64,000 nt of DNA, from contig NZ_JAOVZT010000004.1 in the NCBI RefSeq assembly GCF_025716945.1, positions 26,391 to 90,390 of the forward strand, read 5' to 3'. The notes below the pieces were generated by a model, which did no database searches, was not told the DNA's origin, and saw only the letters and a program-made list of their open reading frames with translations. The DNA comes from Geodermatophilus sp. YIM 151500 (GTDB taxonomy: Bacteria; Actinomycetota; Actinomycetes; Mycobacteriales; Geodermatophilaceae). Shown here one piece after another: positions 26,451 to 35,861 of this stretch. Every line of letters starts with the position of its first letter. Within the stretch, counting starts at the first letter, position 1. The position numbers and the translations under genes were made by a program.

Positions 26451-27347
26451 TCAGGCCGTCGGCACGATCCGGGCCACGACGTCGGCCGGGATGAGACCTG
26501 CCCGGCCGAAGCGCTGCGCCGCCTCGACGAACTGAGGGTGCACGCCGCCGAGCTCGGCGAGCATCGCGCGGGCGGCGTCCTCCCGGCCGGCCAGGGCCGC
26601 GACGACCGCCCGCCACAGCACCTGGTCCGGCTCGGTCTTCGGGTCCTGCGGCCGCAGCTGCTCCAGCTCCCGGTCGGCGGTGAGCGGATCGCCGTCGATG
26701 GCGAGCTGGAAGGCGCGGACGACGTCCTGGTAGCGGGCGAGTTTGATCATCAGCGACTCGAGCTCGGCCACCGGCTCGACCGCGTCGTCGACCCGCAGGT
26801 CGACGACGGTGTCCCGCCAGGGACGCCCGGTGGTGGTGGCCCGGACGACGACGACGGCGGCCGAGCGCCGACCGCGGAAGTCACCGCCCTCCTCCTCGGC
26901 CGCGTGCAGCGCGGCGAGCAGCCGGGAGGCCAGCGACCCACCGGTGCCCTCGAAGCGGTGCACCATCGACTCCCACACCGCCGGTGCGGTGGCCATGTTG
27001 GCCAGCGCGACGCAGTTCTCGCCCTGCAGGTGCCCGGCGACCTCGACGCAGTCCCGGCCGGTGTAGACGGCCAGGTCGCCGTCGACGTCGAGGATGGCGA
27101 CCTGGCGCCGCTCGGGGTGCGGGTCGACGCTGCTCAGCGCGGTGAGCGACTCGTGGGCGGTGAACCCGCCGCGCAGCAGGTCGAGGCCGACCTGCCCGTA
27201 CATCGGCTCGGCCATCGACTGGGTGGCGATCACGCCGAAGCCGGGCAGGGCGAACGGGACGCTGTTGCCGACGGCGAAGGCCTGGGACTGGGTGGCGACG
27301 CCGACCTCACCGGTCTCGGTGTCGCGCGCCACGATCGAGTAGGTCAC
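26451..27347 (-). CDS. DUF1028 domain protein
   Basis: This 298-aa protein starts MTYSIVARDTETGEVGVATQS, the DUF1028 hallmark. The domain (about residues 1-200, with GENCVALANMA) is thought to have an Ntn-hydrolase-like fold. A C-terminal extension of about 90 residues (residues 205-298) resembles a helical repeat or peptidoglycan-binding-like tail. The family is of unknown activity. It is followed by nothing on its strand and converges with the YdeI-like gene. Confidence 0.87.
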   Translation of the reverse strand: MTYSIVARDTETGEVGVATQSQAFAVGNSVPFALPGFGVIATQSMAEPMYGQVGLDLLRGGFTAHESLTALSSVDPHPERRQVAILDVDGDLAVYTGRDCVEVAGHLQGENCVALANMATAPAVWESMVHRFEGTGGSLASRLLAALHAAEEEGGDFRGRRSAAVVVVRATTTGRPWRDTVVDLRVDDAVEPVAELESLMIKLARYQDVVRAFQLAIDGDPLTADRELEQLRPQDPKTEPDQVLWRAVVAALAGREDAARAMLAELGGVHPQFVEAAQRFGRAGLIPADVVARIVPTA

Positions 27348-27626
27348 CGACGTCGCCTACCCCCGACCGGCCGTCGGACGCACATCGGCTCCGGCCGGCC
27401 ACCAGCGGGCCACCCGGCACCCGGGATCCGCGGCTCCGCGCGCCGCGCGCCGCCGGCCGGCATCCCTCCGCGGGGTGAGCCCGTCGCCCGGTCGGCTGAC
27501 ACGCAGAGTGATCGATGCGTTACTGCTTGCCAACAGGTGGGCCGGCTCATCCCTGCGGGGGTGCCCGGGAGAACGGCGCTCAGGTCGGACGGGGTTCCGG
27601 CCGATCAGGCACGGGAGGAGGTGATC

Positions 27627-30188
27627 ATGGTGACCGCAGCGACCGCCGAGGTGCCGCTGGACTTCCGGCGCGTCCGCGTCGCCCGCGAGACGCTCGTCGT
27701 CCAGGCGTTCTCGGCCCTGCTGCTCGGCGGCGGGTTGGCGGTCGCCTGGCCCCTCCTCGACGACGGGCCGTACCTGCCGTCCCCCGAGCTGCCCTGGTGG
27801 GCGCTCGCCGTCGCCTTCGCCGTCGCCGAGACCGCGGTGGTCTACCGGCAGGTCAAGCGCGAGGCCAAGAGCATCACCCTCAGCGAGGTGCCGCTGGTCA
27901 TCGCGCTCTACCTGGCCTCGCCCGTGGCGCTGCTCGCGGGCCGCGCCGCCGGGATGGCGGCGATCAGCGTCCTGCACCGCCGGACCCCGGCGCTCAAGAC
28001 GACCTTCAACGTGGCCAACGTGGTCGGCGAGACCGGCATCGCGATCGCCGTGTTCGCCCTGCTCACCCCCGCGGCCGGCGGCGTGGCGCCGATGACCTGG
28101 CCGGGCGCGCTGGCCGCCGCGGTCATCGCCAACGCCTTCGGCATCACCACGGTCAACCTGGTGATCGCCGTCTACGAGGGCCGCCCGGCCTGGCGGGCCC
28201 TGCTGCGCGAGAGCGTCGAGGGGCAACCCGCCGCCCCGCTGGCCGTGGCGGTCGCGCTGGTCGCCGTGACCGGGCTGTCGGCCTCCCCCGACACGGCGTG
28301 GCTGTTCGTCGCGCTGGGCGCGACCCTCCTGGTGGGGTACAAGGCCTACGGCGCGCTCGCCGACCGCCACATGCACTTGGAACGGCTGTACCGCTTCAGC
28401 CAGCGGGTCAGCGGTGCCCCCGGGATCGACGAGGTGATGGCCGGGGTGCTCGCCGAGGCGCGGGAGATGCTGCGCTCCGAACGTGCCTCGGCCGCGTTCG
28501 TCGGCGCCGACGGCGGCATCATCGCCCGGGTCCGGGCGGTCGGCACCCAGGTCACCCGCTCCGAGGAGCCGGCCACCGACGACGACGCCTGGCTGCTGCG
28601 GCAGGTCGTCGACGGGGGCGGCGCGCTGCTCATGCCGCGCCACGGTCGCGACGCGGCGGCACGGCGGTGGCTGGACTCGTACGGCATGCGCGACGCGGTC
28701 GCGGTGCCCCTGCGCAGCGGCGACGGCGTGATCGGCGTCCTGGTGGTGGCCGACCGGCTGGGCGACGTCCGGACCTACGAGCCGGGCGACGTGCTGCTGA
28801 TGGAGACCATCGCCAACCACGCCAGCGTGGCCCTGCGGAACGGCGAGCTGATCGAGAAGCTGCGCCACGAGGCCCTGCACGACGCCCTGACCGGGCTGGC
28901 CAACCGGGTTCAGCTGCAACGGCGCCTGGCCGCCGCCCTGGAGGACGTGTCCGCCGGACGGTCCGCCGGCGCGGCGGTCATGATCCTCGACCTCGACGAC
29001 TTCAAGGAGGTCAACGACACCCTGGGCCACCAGCAGGGTGACGCCGTGCTGGTCGAGATCGGCGCCCGGCTGGGCGGCGCGGTCGGGCAGGCCGGCCTGG
29101 TGGCCCGGCTGGGCGGCGACGAGTTCGCCGTCCTGCTGCCGGACGGCGCCGACGAGCAGCGGGCGCAACAGGTCGGCCGCCGGGTGCTGCGGGCGCTGGA
29201 GCAGCCGATCCTGCTCGACGGCATGGAGGTCGAGGTCGGCGGCTCCATCGGGCTCGCGCTCGCCCCCCGGCACGCCACCGACCCGGCCGCGCTGCTCAAG
29301 CGTGCCGACATGGCCATGCACGACGCCAAGGTGTCCACCCGGCGGCTGCGGCTGTTCGAGTCCGACCTGGACACCGACAACCCGCGCCGGCTGACCCTCG
29401 CCGCCGAGCTGCGCGCGTCGCTGCAGAACGGCGACCTGACCGTGCACGTCCAGCCGCAGGCGCAGCTGGCCGGCGGCGAGGTGACCGCCGTGGAGGCGCT
29501 GGTGCGCTGGCGGCACCCCGAGCTGGGCGACGTGCCGCCGGACCAGTTCATCCCCGTGGCCGAGCGCAGCGGGCTCATCGGCCCGCTCACCACCCGGGTG
29601 CTGGACCTGGCGCTGGCGGCGAGCGCCGGGTGGTCGGCCGTCGGGCACGACGTCGCGGTCGCGGTCAACCTCTCCCCGCGCAGCCTGCACGACGCCGACC
29701 TGGTCGACGAGGTGGAGCGGCTGCTGCGCCGGCACGGCGTGCCGGCCGACCGGCTCACGCTCGAGGTCACCGAAAGCGCGGTCATGGCCGACCCCGCGCG
29801 CGCGGTCGGCGTGCTCCACCAGCTGCGCGACCTCGGCGTCCGGCTGTCGGTCGACGACTTCGGCACCGGCTACTCGTCGCTGTCGTACCTCAAGCGACTG
29901 CCGGTGCAGGAGGTCAAGATCGACCGCAGCTTCATCACCGGCCTGGGCACCGACGGCGACGACCTGCCGATCGTGCGGGCCATCGTGGACATGGGCCGGC
30001 ACATGGGCCTGGAGGTCGTCGCCGAGGGCGTCGAGGACCAGGCCACCGAGGAGCTGCTGGCCGCCATGGGCTGCGACCTGGTGCAGGGCTGGCACCTGGG
30101 CCGCCCGATGCCGGCGTCCGAGCTGGTGCCGTGGCTGCGCACCCGGGTCCGGACGCGCCGGGGTCGCGGCCCGCTGCGGGTGGTCTGA
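27627..30188 (+). CDS. Membrane GAF-GGDEF-EAL protein
   Basis: This 853-aa c-di-GMP signalling protein has an N-terminal membrane region (six to seven helices, residues 20-245), a GAF domain (about 258-395) and GGDEF at about 496-500. The EAL domain has EAL at about 622-624, EVTES and DDFGTGYSS. The usual I-site RxxD before GGDEF is replaced (GQAG), so product inhibition through that site is predicted to be lost, unlike its neighbour at 22942-25236. ATG 27627 follows GGAGGAG. A -35-like CTGACA near 27496 may belong to its promoter. The 279-bp upstream gap has no gene. Confidence 0.92.
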   Translation: MVTAATAEVPLDFRRVRVARETLVVQAFSALLLGGGLAVAWPLLDDGPYLPSPELPWWALAVAFAVAETAVVYRQVKREAKSITLSEVPLVIALYLASPVALLAGRAAGMAAISVLHRRTPALKTTFNVANVVGETGIAIAVFALLTPAAGGVAPMTWPGALAAAVIANAFGITTVNLVIAVYEGRPAWRALLRESVEGQPAAPLAVAVALVAVTGLSASPDTAWLFVALGATLLVGYKAYGALADRHMHLERLYRFSQRVSGAPGIDEVMAGVLAEAREMLRSERASAAFVGADGGIIARVRAVGTQVTRSEEPATDDDAWLLRQVVDGGGALLMPRHGRDAAARRWLDSYGMRDAVAVPLRSGDGVIGVLVVADRLGDVRTYEPGDVLLMETIANHASVALRNGELIEKLRHEALHDALTGLANRVQLQRRLAAALEDVSAGRSAGAAVMILDLDDFKEVNDTLGHQQGDAVLVEIGARLGGAVGQAGLVARLGGDEFAVLLPDGADEQRAQQVGRRVLRALEQPILLDGMEVEVGGSIGLALAPRHATDPAALLKRADMAMHDAKVSTRRLRLFESDLDTDNPRRLTLAAELRASLQNGDLTVHVQPQAQLAGGEVTAVEALVRWRHPELGDVPPDQFIPVAERSGLIGPLTTRVLDLALAASAGWSAVGHDVAVAVNLSPRSLHDADLVDEVERLLRRHGVPADRLTLEVTESAVMADPARAVGVLHQLRDLGVRLSVDDFGTGYSSLSYLKRLPVQEVKIDRSFITGLGTDGDDLPIVRAIVDMGRHMGLEVVAEGVEDQATEELLAAMGCDLVQGWHLGRPMPASELVPWLRTRVRTRRGRGPLRVV

Positions 30189-30342
30189 CCGCACCCGCCA
30201 CCCCGCGCCCCGGCGCTGTACCGGCCGACCCGGTCCGGGCCGTGGTCCCCGCGCGCGATGGAGGCCGGGACGGCAGGATGCGGGCGGTGACCCGCTCGAG
30301 CAGCAGCGCCGCCCGGACCGGCCCCGCCCGGACCCGTCGCCG

Positions 30343-31305
30343 GTGACCGTCCGGGTCGGCCTGGTCGGCGCCGGCGGGGTGGGCGCCCGGCACGCCCGCA
30401 CGCTGGCCGGGTTCGACGACGTGGAGGTCCTCGGCGTCTGCGACGCCGCGCGCCCGGTGGCCGACGCCCTCGGTGCCGAGCTCGGCCTCGACGTGCTCGA
30501 CGACCTCCCCGCGCTGCTCGCGCGACGGCCGGACGCCGTCTGGCTGTGCGTGCCGCCGTTCGCGCACGGCGACCTGGAGCTCTGCCTCGTCGACGCCCGG
30601 GTCCCCTTCTTCGTCGAGAAGCCGCTCGCCGCCGACCTGGCGGTGGCCGAGCGGGTCTCCGCGGCGGTGGCCGCGTCGGGACTGCCGACGGCGACCGGCT
30701 ACCACTGGCGGCACCTGGACACCGTGGCCCGGGCGCGGACCGTGCTCGACGGCGCGGCGATCGGCCTGGTCGACGCGCGCTGGTGGGGCACCACCCCTCC
30801 CCCGCCCTGGTGGGGGAGGCTGGACCGGTCCGGCGGCCAGGTGGTGGAGCAGGCCACGCACGTGCTCGACCTCGTGCGGGTGCTGGCCGGCGAGGTGGTC
30901 GAGGTGGTCGGGGGCGCGTCTCCGTCCACGACCGAGGGCAGGGACGTGCCCGACGCGACCGCCGCGGTGCTCCGCTTCGCCTCCGGTGCCGTCGGCACGG
31001 CCAGCACCTCGTGCGTGCTGCCCGCGCTCACCGCGGCGGGCGTCGACGTCGTCGCCGCCGCCGTGGCCGTGCAGCTCACCGAGACCACCCTGCGGGTCCG
31101 TACCGGCGACGGCGCCGACCAGGTGGCCGCGCCGACCGTCGAGGCGCGCACCGCGGTCGACCGGGCCTTCGTGGACGTGCTCGCCGGTGGCGATCCCAGC
31201 GGCGACCTGGTCGACGTCGCCGAGGCGCTGCGCACCCACCGGTTGGCCTGCGCGGTGGCCGAGGCGACCCGGACCGGCACGGCCGTCCGTCCGGACGGCA
31301 CGTGA
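30343..31305 (+). CDS. Gfo/Idh/MocA family oxidoreductase
   Basis: This 320-aa NAD(P)-dependent sugar or polyol dehydrogenase has a Rossmann motif VGAGGVGARH at about residues 7-16 and the conserved EKPLAADLAVAE with its catalytic lysine. The substrate-domain WRHLDTVARAR and EQATHVLDLVR follow. The start is GTG 30343. Its stop overlaps the start of the next dehydrogenase by 4 nt, so the pair is translationally coupled and probably acts on related sugars. The substrate is unknown. Confidence 0.9.
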   Translation: MTVRVGLVGAGGVGARHARTLAGFDDVEVLGVCDAARPVADALGAELGLDVLDDLPALLARRPDAVWLCVPPFAHGDLELCLVDARVPFFVEKPLAADLAVAERVSAAVAASGLPTATGYHWRHLDTVARARTVLDGAAIGLVDARWWGTTPPPPWWGRLDRSGGQVVEQATHVLDLVRVLAGEVVEVVGGASPSTTEGRDVPDATAAVLRFASGAVGTASTSCVLPALTAAGVDVVAAAVAVQLTETTLRVRTGDGADQVAAPTVEARTAVDRAFVDVLAGGDPSGDLVDVAEALRTHRLACAVAEATRTGTAVRPDGT

Positions 31306-32393
31306 GCGCCACCGTCCGCACCCTCGTCGTCCCGCGGCCGGGCGTGCTCGAGGTCGAGGAGGGCGACGAGCCGCCGCTGGCCGCCGGCCGGTTCCGGGCG
31401 CACACGCTGTTCACCGGTCTGTCGGCGGGCACCGAGCTCACCTGGTACCGCGGCACCAACCCGTACCTGTCCGCCGGGTGGGACGCCGACCTCGGCCTCT
31501 TCGACCGCGACCGGCCGGCCCAGGGCTACCCGGTGCGGCGGCTGGGCTACATGGAGGTCGCCCGGGTGACCGACAGCCGCACGCCGGCCGTCACCGAGGG
31601 CGGGCTGGTCGCCATGGCCTACGGGCACACGACCGTGCACCACGGCGACCCGCTCGCCGCGCACGTCGTGCCGCTTCCGGACGGGCTCGACCCGCGGCTC
31701 GGCGTGTACGTCGCCCACCTCGGGCCCATCTGCGTCAACGGCGTGCTGCACGCGGCGGCCGACGCCGGCGGCGGCCGGCTCGCCGACGGGGTGGCCGGCC
31801 GGCTGGTCGCGGTGACCGGAGGGGGCCCGATCGGCCTGCTCGTCGGGATGCTGGCGCGGGTGCACGGAGCCGCCGAGGTCGTCGTGCTCGACCCGACCGA
31901 ACGGCGCCGCGCGGCCGCGGTGGCGCTCGGGCTGCAGGCCGACGAGGACACTCCGGACGCCGTCCGGGCGCTCAAGGCCCGGTGGCGGCACGGTCCGGCC
32001 GACCACGGCGCCGACGTGGTGTTCCAGTGCCGGGGGCAGGCCGCCGCGCTGGCCACCGCGCTGCGGGCGCTGCGGCCGCAGGGCACGGTCGTCGACCTGG
32101 CCTTCTACACCGGCGGGGCGGACGTCGTGGCGTTCGGCGAGGAGTTCCACCACAACGGCCTGACCGTGCGGTGCGCCCAGATCGGCCGGGTGCCGCGGGG
32201 GCTGGCGCACCTGTGGGACCGGCGCCGCCTCTCGCACGAGACGGTCGCGCTGCTGGCCGACCACGGCGCCGGGGTGCTGGCCCACCTGCTCACCGACGTC
32301 GTCCCGTTCGACGAGGCGCCCGGCTTGTTCGCCGACCTGAGCGCGCGGCGGCGGCACCTCATCTCGGCAGCGTTCGCGCTCCCGCCCCCGTGA
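31302..32393 (+). CDS. Medium-chain (zinc-binding-like) alcohol dehydrogenase
   Basis: This 363-aa MDR-superfamily enzyme has a nucleotide-binding GGGPIGLLVGML at about residues 170-181. In the N-terminal catalytic domain the usual zinc-ligand Cys is replaced by a Ser-containing segment (LSAGTELTWYRG). It therefore resembles the zinc-less threonine-dehydrogenase-like/BchC group and not classical zinc ADHs. It overlaps the end of the convergent glycosyltransferase gene by 35 nt. Its product and substrate are not predictable. Confidence 0.88.
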   Translation: MSATVRTLVVPRPGVLEVEEGDEPPLAAGRFRAHTLFTGLSAGTELTWYRGTNPYLSAGWDADLGLFDRDRPAQGYPVRRLGYMEVARVTDSRTPAVTEGGLVAMAYGHTTVHHGDPLAAHVVPLPDGLDPRLGVYVAHLGPICVNGVLHAAADAGGGRLADGVAGRLVAVTGGGPIGLLVGMLARVHGAAEVVVLDPTERRRAAAVALGLQADEDTPDAVRALKARWRHGPADHGADVVFQCRGQAAALATALRALRPQGTVVDLAFYTGGADVVAFGEEFHHNGLTVRCAQIGRVPRGLAHLWDRRRLSHETVALLADHGAGVLAHLLTDVVPFDEAPGLFADLSARRRHLISAAFALPPP

Positions 32394-33582
32394 GCGGCTC
32401 CGCGGCGTGCCCCAGCACGCGGCGGTGGGCACCGGCGCGGCGCACCACCTCGGCGTACAGCCGCTCGTAGGCGCCGGCCATCACCGCCGGGGCGAACCGG
32501 CGGCGGGCCGTCGCCAGGCAGGCGGCGGGGTCGAGCTCGTCGAGCCGCAGCAGCCCGTCGACCAGGCCGTCCTCGTCGTCGGCGAGGAACCCGGTGGTGC
32601 CGTGCTCGACCAGCGAGGGCAGGCAGCCGCGCGCCGTCGCCACCACGGGGGTGCCGGCCGCCATCGCCTCGCAGACCGCGGTCGCGCCGGGCTCCTCCCA
32701 CTGGATCGGCACGAGCGCTGCGCGCGCGGTGCGCAGCAGGTCGTCCTTGGCCGGTCCCGCGACGCTGCCGATCCACCGCGCCCGCGCCCCGTCGAGGAGC
32801 GGCTCGACCTCGTCGAGGAAGTAGCGGACGTCGGGATTCGCGTGCAGCGGCGACGCGCGGTCGGCGAGCGCGGCCCGCAGCGCCGCGGCGTCGGGGCAGC
32901 CGGCGACCGGACCGGCCAGCACGACCGGGACCCCGGCCCGGGCGGCCGCCCGCACCCCGAGCGCCGTCCCCTTGAGCGGGGTGATCCGGCCCAGCGCGAC
33001 CACGTGCGGCGCCCGCTCGAGCGGTCCGGCCGGCGCCGCGTGCGGGGACGGCGGCACGGCCAGCGGGACGGCGCCGAGGGCCTGACGCCGCAGCAGCTCC
33101 GGGCCGCGGGCCAGCTGGGACGCCGACACCCCGGCGAAGAAGACCCGCCCGCCGCCGTCGAACGCGGCGTAGAAGTCGGCGTTGCGGTGCAGGTCCCAGT
33201 GCAGCGTGTGCAGCACCGGCGGCGCGGCCGGCCCGAGGGCACCGAGCACGGCCGGGCCGACCACCTCGACGTGGGTGTGCACGACGTCGAACGGCCCGCC
33301 GTCGGCGGCGTGCGCGGCGATCGCGGCCACCACGGCCTGCTCGTGCGCGTGCGCGACGCCGACGACCTCCGGGTACGGACCGGCGAGCCGGTCGAACCGG
33401 CCGGTCGGGAAGGACGCGACGCGGCCGTCGGCCGGCAGTTCGCTGTCGCCGACCGTGGCCAGGACGACGGTGTGCCCGCGGCGGCGCAGCTCGGTGGTCA
33501 GCGTGGCGACGACGTTCTCCAGGCCGCCGTAGCCCCGCGGTGGCACGGGGAGCCACGGGCCGGCGTCCATCAGGATCTTCAT
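32359..33582 (-). CDS. Glycosyltransferase family 4 (GT-B)
   Basis: This 407-aa retaining glycosyltransferase begins MKILMDAGPWLPVPPRGYGGLE with the N-terminal GYGGLE motif. The C-terminal Rossmann domain shows GRITPLKGT, then PIQWEEPGATAVCEAMAAGTPVVA with the catalytic E-x7-E arrangement. It lies 7 nt downstream of gpgS and is probably co-transcribed with it, suggesting a role in glucosylglycerate, glycolipid or exopolysaccharide synthesis. Confidence 0.9.
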   Translation of the reverse strand: MKILMDAGPWLPVPPRGYGGLENVVATLTTELRRRGHTVVLATVGDSELPADGRVASFPTGRFDRLAGPYPEVVGVAHAHEQAVVAAIAAHAADGGPFDVVHTHVEVVGPAVLGALGPAAPPVLHTLHWDLHRNADFYAAFDGGGRVFFAGVSASQLARGPELLRRQALGAVPLAVPPSPHAAPAGPLERAPHVVALGRITPLKGTALGVRAAARAGVPVVLAGPVAGCPDAAALRAALADRASPLHANPDVRYFLDEVEPLLDGARARWIGSVAGPAKDDLLRTARAALVPIQWEEPGATAVCEAMAAGTPVVATARGCLPSLVEHGTTGFLADDEDGLVDGLLRLDELDPAACLATARRRFAPAVMAGAYERLYAEVVRRAGAHRRVLGHAAEPLTGAGARTLPR

Positions 33583-33589
33583 GCCGTCG

Positions 33590-34576
33590 TCAGCACGCGC
33601 CCCCGCCGGCCGCGGCGGCCCGGGCGGCGCGGCGCGCGGTGTAGGCGGGCACCGTCCCCATCGGGGGCCGGGCGCAGACGCCGACGTCCCAGGTCACCGG
33701 CTCCACACCGGCCTCGGTGCGCACGTACTGGACGAGCGCGTCGCTGGTCACGCGGACGCCGGGACAGCGGGCCAAGGCCGTCTGCAGGATCTGCCCCGCC
33801 ATGCGGCCGAGGGCCGCGTCGGACTGGTGGGTGTGCCGGCGGGTGCCCAGGTCGACCTGGCCGAGCGCGTCGATGCCGGCCAGGTCGGCCAGGTCGACCA
33901 GCAGCGCCAGCTCCACTCCGTACCCGGAGACGAACGGCACCCGTTCGAGCAGGTCCCGACGGCCGGCGTACTCCCCCGACAGTGGCTGGACGAAACCGGC
34001 CAGGCGCGGCCACAGCGCGTTGAGCAGGGGGCGGGCGACCAGCTCGGTGACCCGACCGCCGCCGGTCGGCACGATGCCTTCGGTGGTGCTCAGCGGGCGG
34101 TCGTAGAGCGCCTTGACGTACCCGAGGGCGCGGTTGGTCAGCAGCGGGCCGAGCAGGCCGACGACGAAGTGCGGGGTGAAGCAGACGAGGTCGGAGTCGA
34201 CGAAGACGACGAGGTCGCCGTCGGTGGCGTAGAGCCCTTTCCAGAGGGCCTCGCCCTTGCCGGGCACCGGTCGGAGGTCGGGCAGCACCTCCTCCGCCCG
34301 GACGACACGGGCCCCGGCGGCGGCGGCCACCTCCGCCGTCCGGTCGGTGGAGCCGCTGTCGACGACGACCAGCTCGTCGACCAGCGGGGTGCGCACGACC
34401 AGCTCCCGGTGGATGGCGCCGACGATGGCGCCCACGGTGCGTTCCTCGTCGAGCGCCGGGAGGACGACGCTGACCGTGCAGCCCTGGTCCCGCTTGGCGG
34501 CCAGGAGGTCGGGCGCGCCGAAGGACGCGGCCGAGTAGGTGCGGCGGCGGAGCCACCGGTCGACGTCGCTGCGCAC
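33590..34576 (-). CDS. gpgS: Glucosyl-3-phosphoglycerate synthase
   Basis: This 328-aa GT81 family retaining glucosyltransferase makes glucosyl-3-phosphoglycerate from UDP-/ADP-glucose and 3-phosphoglycerate. That is the first step to glucosylglycerate (a compatible solute) and to methylglucose lipopolysaccharide. It shows PALDEERTVG at about residues 40-49, the metal-binding DSD at 127-129 and VPGKGEALWKGLYAT. The start is GTG 34576. No gpgP phosphatase is adjacent. Confidence 0.92.
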   Translation of the reverse strand: MRSDVDRWLRRRTYSAASFGAPDLLAAKRDQGCTVSVVLPALDEERTVGAIVGAIHRELVVRTPLVDELVVVDSGSTDRTAEVAAAAGARVVRAEEVLPDLRPVPGKGEALWKGLYATDGDLVVFVDSDLVCFTPHFVVGLLGPLLTNRALGYVKALYDRPLSTTEGIVPTGGGRVTELVARPLLNALWPRLAGFVQPLSGEYAGRRDLLERVPFVSGYGVELALLVDLADLAGIDALGQVDLGTRRHTHQSDAALGRMAGQILQTALARCPGVRVTSDALVQYVRTEAGVEPVTWDVGVCARPPMGTVPAYTARRAARAAAAGGGAC

Positions 34577-34689
34577 TCCGGGCGCCTCCCCGCTGGTCGG
34601 GCGGGTGACCGCCCCGGCCTGCGCCCACCGGGTCCTCCGTGCGGCGCCCGGTCACCATGCCCGATGAGGTCGGCGCGCGCCAGCGGGTG

Positions 34690-34740
34690 CCGCGCCGGAC
34701 CGCGGCGGTGGAGCCGCGCCGGACCGCGGCGGTGGAGCCG
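34690..34740. repeat. 24-bp tandem duplication
   Basis: A 24-bp unit that includes CGCGCCGGACCGCGGCGGTG occurs back to back at 34690-34713 and 34714-34737, followed by 3 more matching bases. It lies in the 173-bp space between gpgS and the LURP-one-like gene, downstream of the latter. Confidence 0.9.
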
Positions 34741-34749
34741 TCCAGTGCG

Positions 34750-35370
34750 TCAGCGGCTCTGCAGCGCGTCGAGGGCGACGGCCATGCTCGCGGCGACGCG
34801 GAAGTCCAGCCGCGGGTCTGGCACCGTCACGGTGTAGCGGTCGCGGATGGCCTTGCGCCGCTCGCTGATCAGGACCGGTTGCCCGGTCGCGGTGTCGACG
34901 AAGTCGAAGTGGAAGACGAACGGGATCCACACGTCGCCCACGTAGGGGATCCACTGCCACACCCGGCGCAGGATGGCCAGGAGGGGCCGGCGCTCGCGGC
35001 CGACGGCCTGCAGCCCCGGCACCGACAGGTCCCAGGTGGAGCGCAGCAGGCTCGCGCCGAACTGCTTGCTGAACGAGCCGAGCACGGTGCCGCCCTCGTC
35101 GACGACGTCGTGCTCGGCGTGGACGTCGAGCACCTGCCGCGCCTTGAACGAGAAGACCCTGCGGGTGCGCGTCTCGTCGGTGAAGAAGTCGACCTGCTCC
35201 TTGAGCTTGAGCCGCTTCTGCTCGGCGAAGGCCATGAGCGGGCCCTCGCTGCCGTCTGGATTCGCGGCGCGGATCTCGTACCGGTTGACCATCAGCGTGA
35301 TCCGCTGGGCGACGAAGAACTTCGGCACGACCATGGCGGCCTGAGGCCGCTGTTCGGCGGGACTGCTCAC
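34750..35370 (-). CDS. LURP-one-related / scramblase-like protein
   Basis: This 206-aa protein resembles the Tubby-like beta-barrel of LURP-one/phospholipid scramblase proteins. It begins VVPKFFVAQRITLMVNRYEIR and shows LMAFAEQKRLKLKEQVDFFTDE, FSFKARQVLDVHAEHDV, and GSFSKQF. C-terminal aromatic strands follow. It has no transmembrane helix except one hydrophobic stretch. The exact role is unknown, and the family assignment is moderate. ATG 35370 is the only upstream start before the strongly conserved segment. Confidence 0.7.
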   Translation of the reverse strand: MSSPAEQRPQAAMVVPKFFVAQRITLMVNRYEIRAANPDGSEGPLMAFAEQKRLKLKEQVDFFTDETRTRRVFSFKARQVLDVHAEHDVVDEGGTVLGSFSKQFGASLLRSTWDLSVPGLQAVGRERRPLLAILRRVWQWIPYVGDVWIPFVFHFDFVDTATGQPVLISERRKAIRDRYTVTVPDPRLDFRVAASMAVALDALQSR

Positions 35371-35605
35371 GAGCGCTCCTTCGTGGCCGGGAGTGGCAGG
35401 CGCCCATCCTCACCCACCGCGGTCACCGGTGGCCCGGTCCGGGGCCGGGCTGCTGCTGTTCGCGGGTCGAGACCACGTCGGTGCGCGAGCCGGCGGCCGC
35501 CGGCTCCTGACCGCGCCACCGAGCGCAGGCAGCCGCGCCCTGCCCCCGGTGGTGCGTGCGTCGGAACCGCCCGCCCGCCCGGTGCCCGGCCGGGCGGGCG
35601 GTCGC

Positions 35606-35776
35606 TCACTTGAAGGCGTCCTTGACCTTCTCACCGGCCTGCTTGAGGTTGCCGCTGGCCTGGTCGGCCTTGCCCTCGGCCTGCAGGTCGGGGTCGTCGG
35701 TGGCCCGGCCGGCCGCCTCCTTGCCCTCGCCGCGCAGTTCCTCGGCCTTGTTCTTCATCTTGTCGATGCCGCTCAT
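35606..35776 (-). CDS. CsbD family stress protein
   Basis: This 56-aa hydrophilic protein was found by reading the minus strand. It begins MSGIDKMKNKAEELRGEGKE and continues with AGRATDDPDLQAEGKADQAS and a Lys-rich tail ending KDAFK. This is the complete CsbD motif set (KxxxxxAxEExxGxxKExxGxxTxDxxLQxEGKxD). CsbD-like proteins are induced by general stress; their molecular role is unknown. It falls in a 490-bp gap between the LURP-one-like gene and the aldo/keto reductase. Confidence 0.9.
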   Translation of the reverse strand: MSGIDKMKNKAEELRGEGKEAAGRATDDPDLQAEGKADQASGNLKQAGEKVKDAFK

Positions 35777-35861
35777 GACCGGTGCGGTACCCCGTTCCGC
35801 CTGCGCGTACCCGCGCCCGGAGGATGGGACGGGCCCGGCGGCCGGCCCGCGGGGTGGCCGG

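Noticed and set aside
27350-27626. A c-di-GMP or other riboswitch before the GAF-GGDEF-EAL gene
   Set aside because: The conserved GEMM or ydaO core sequences are not present.
30277-30346. A 22-codon ORF overlapping the Gfo/Idh/MocA start
   Set aside because: Ser/Arg/Thr-rich low complexity; the GTGA overlap alone does not support it.
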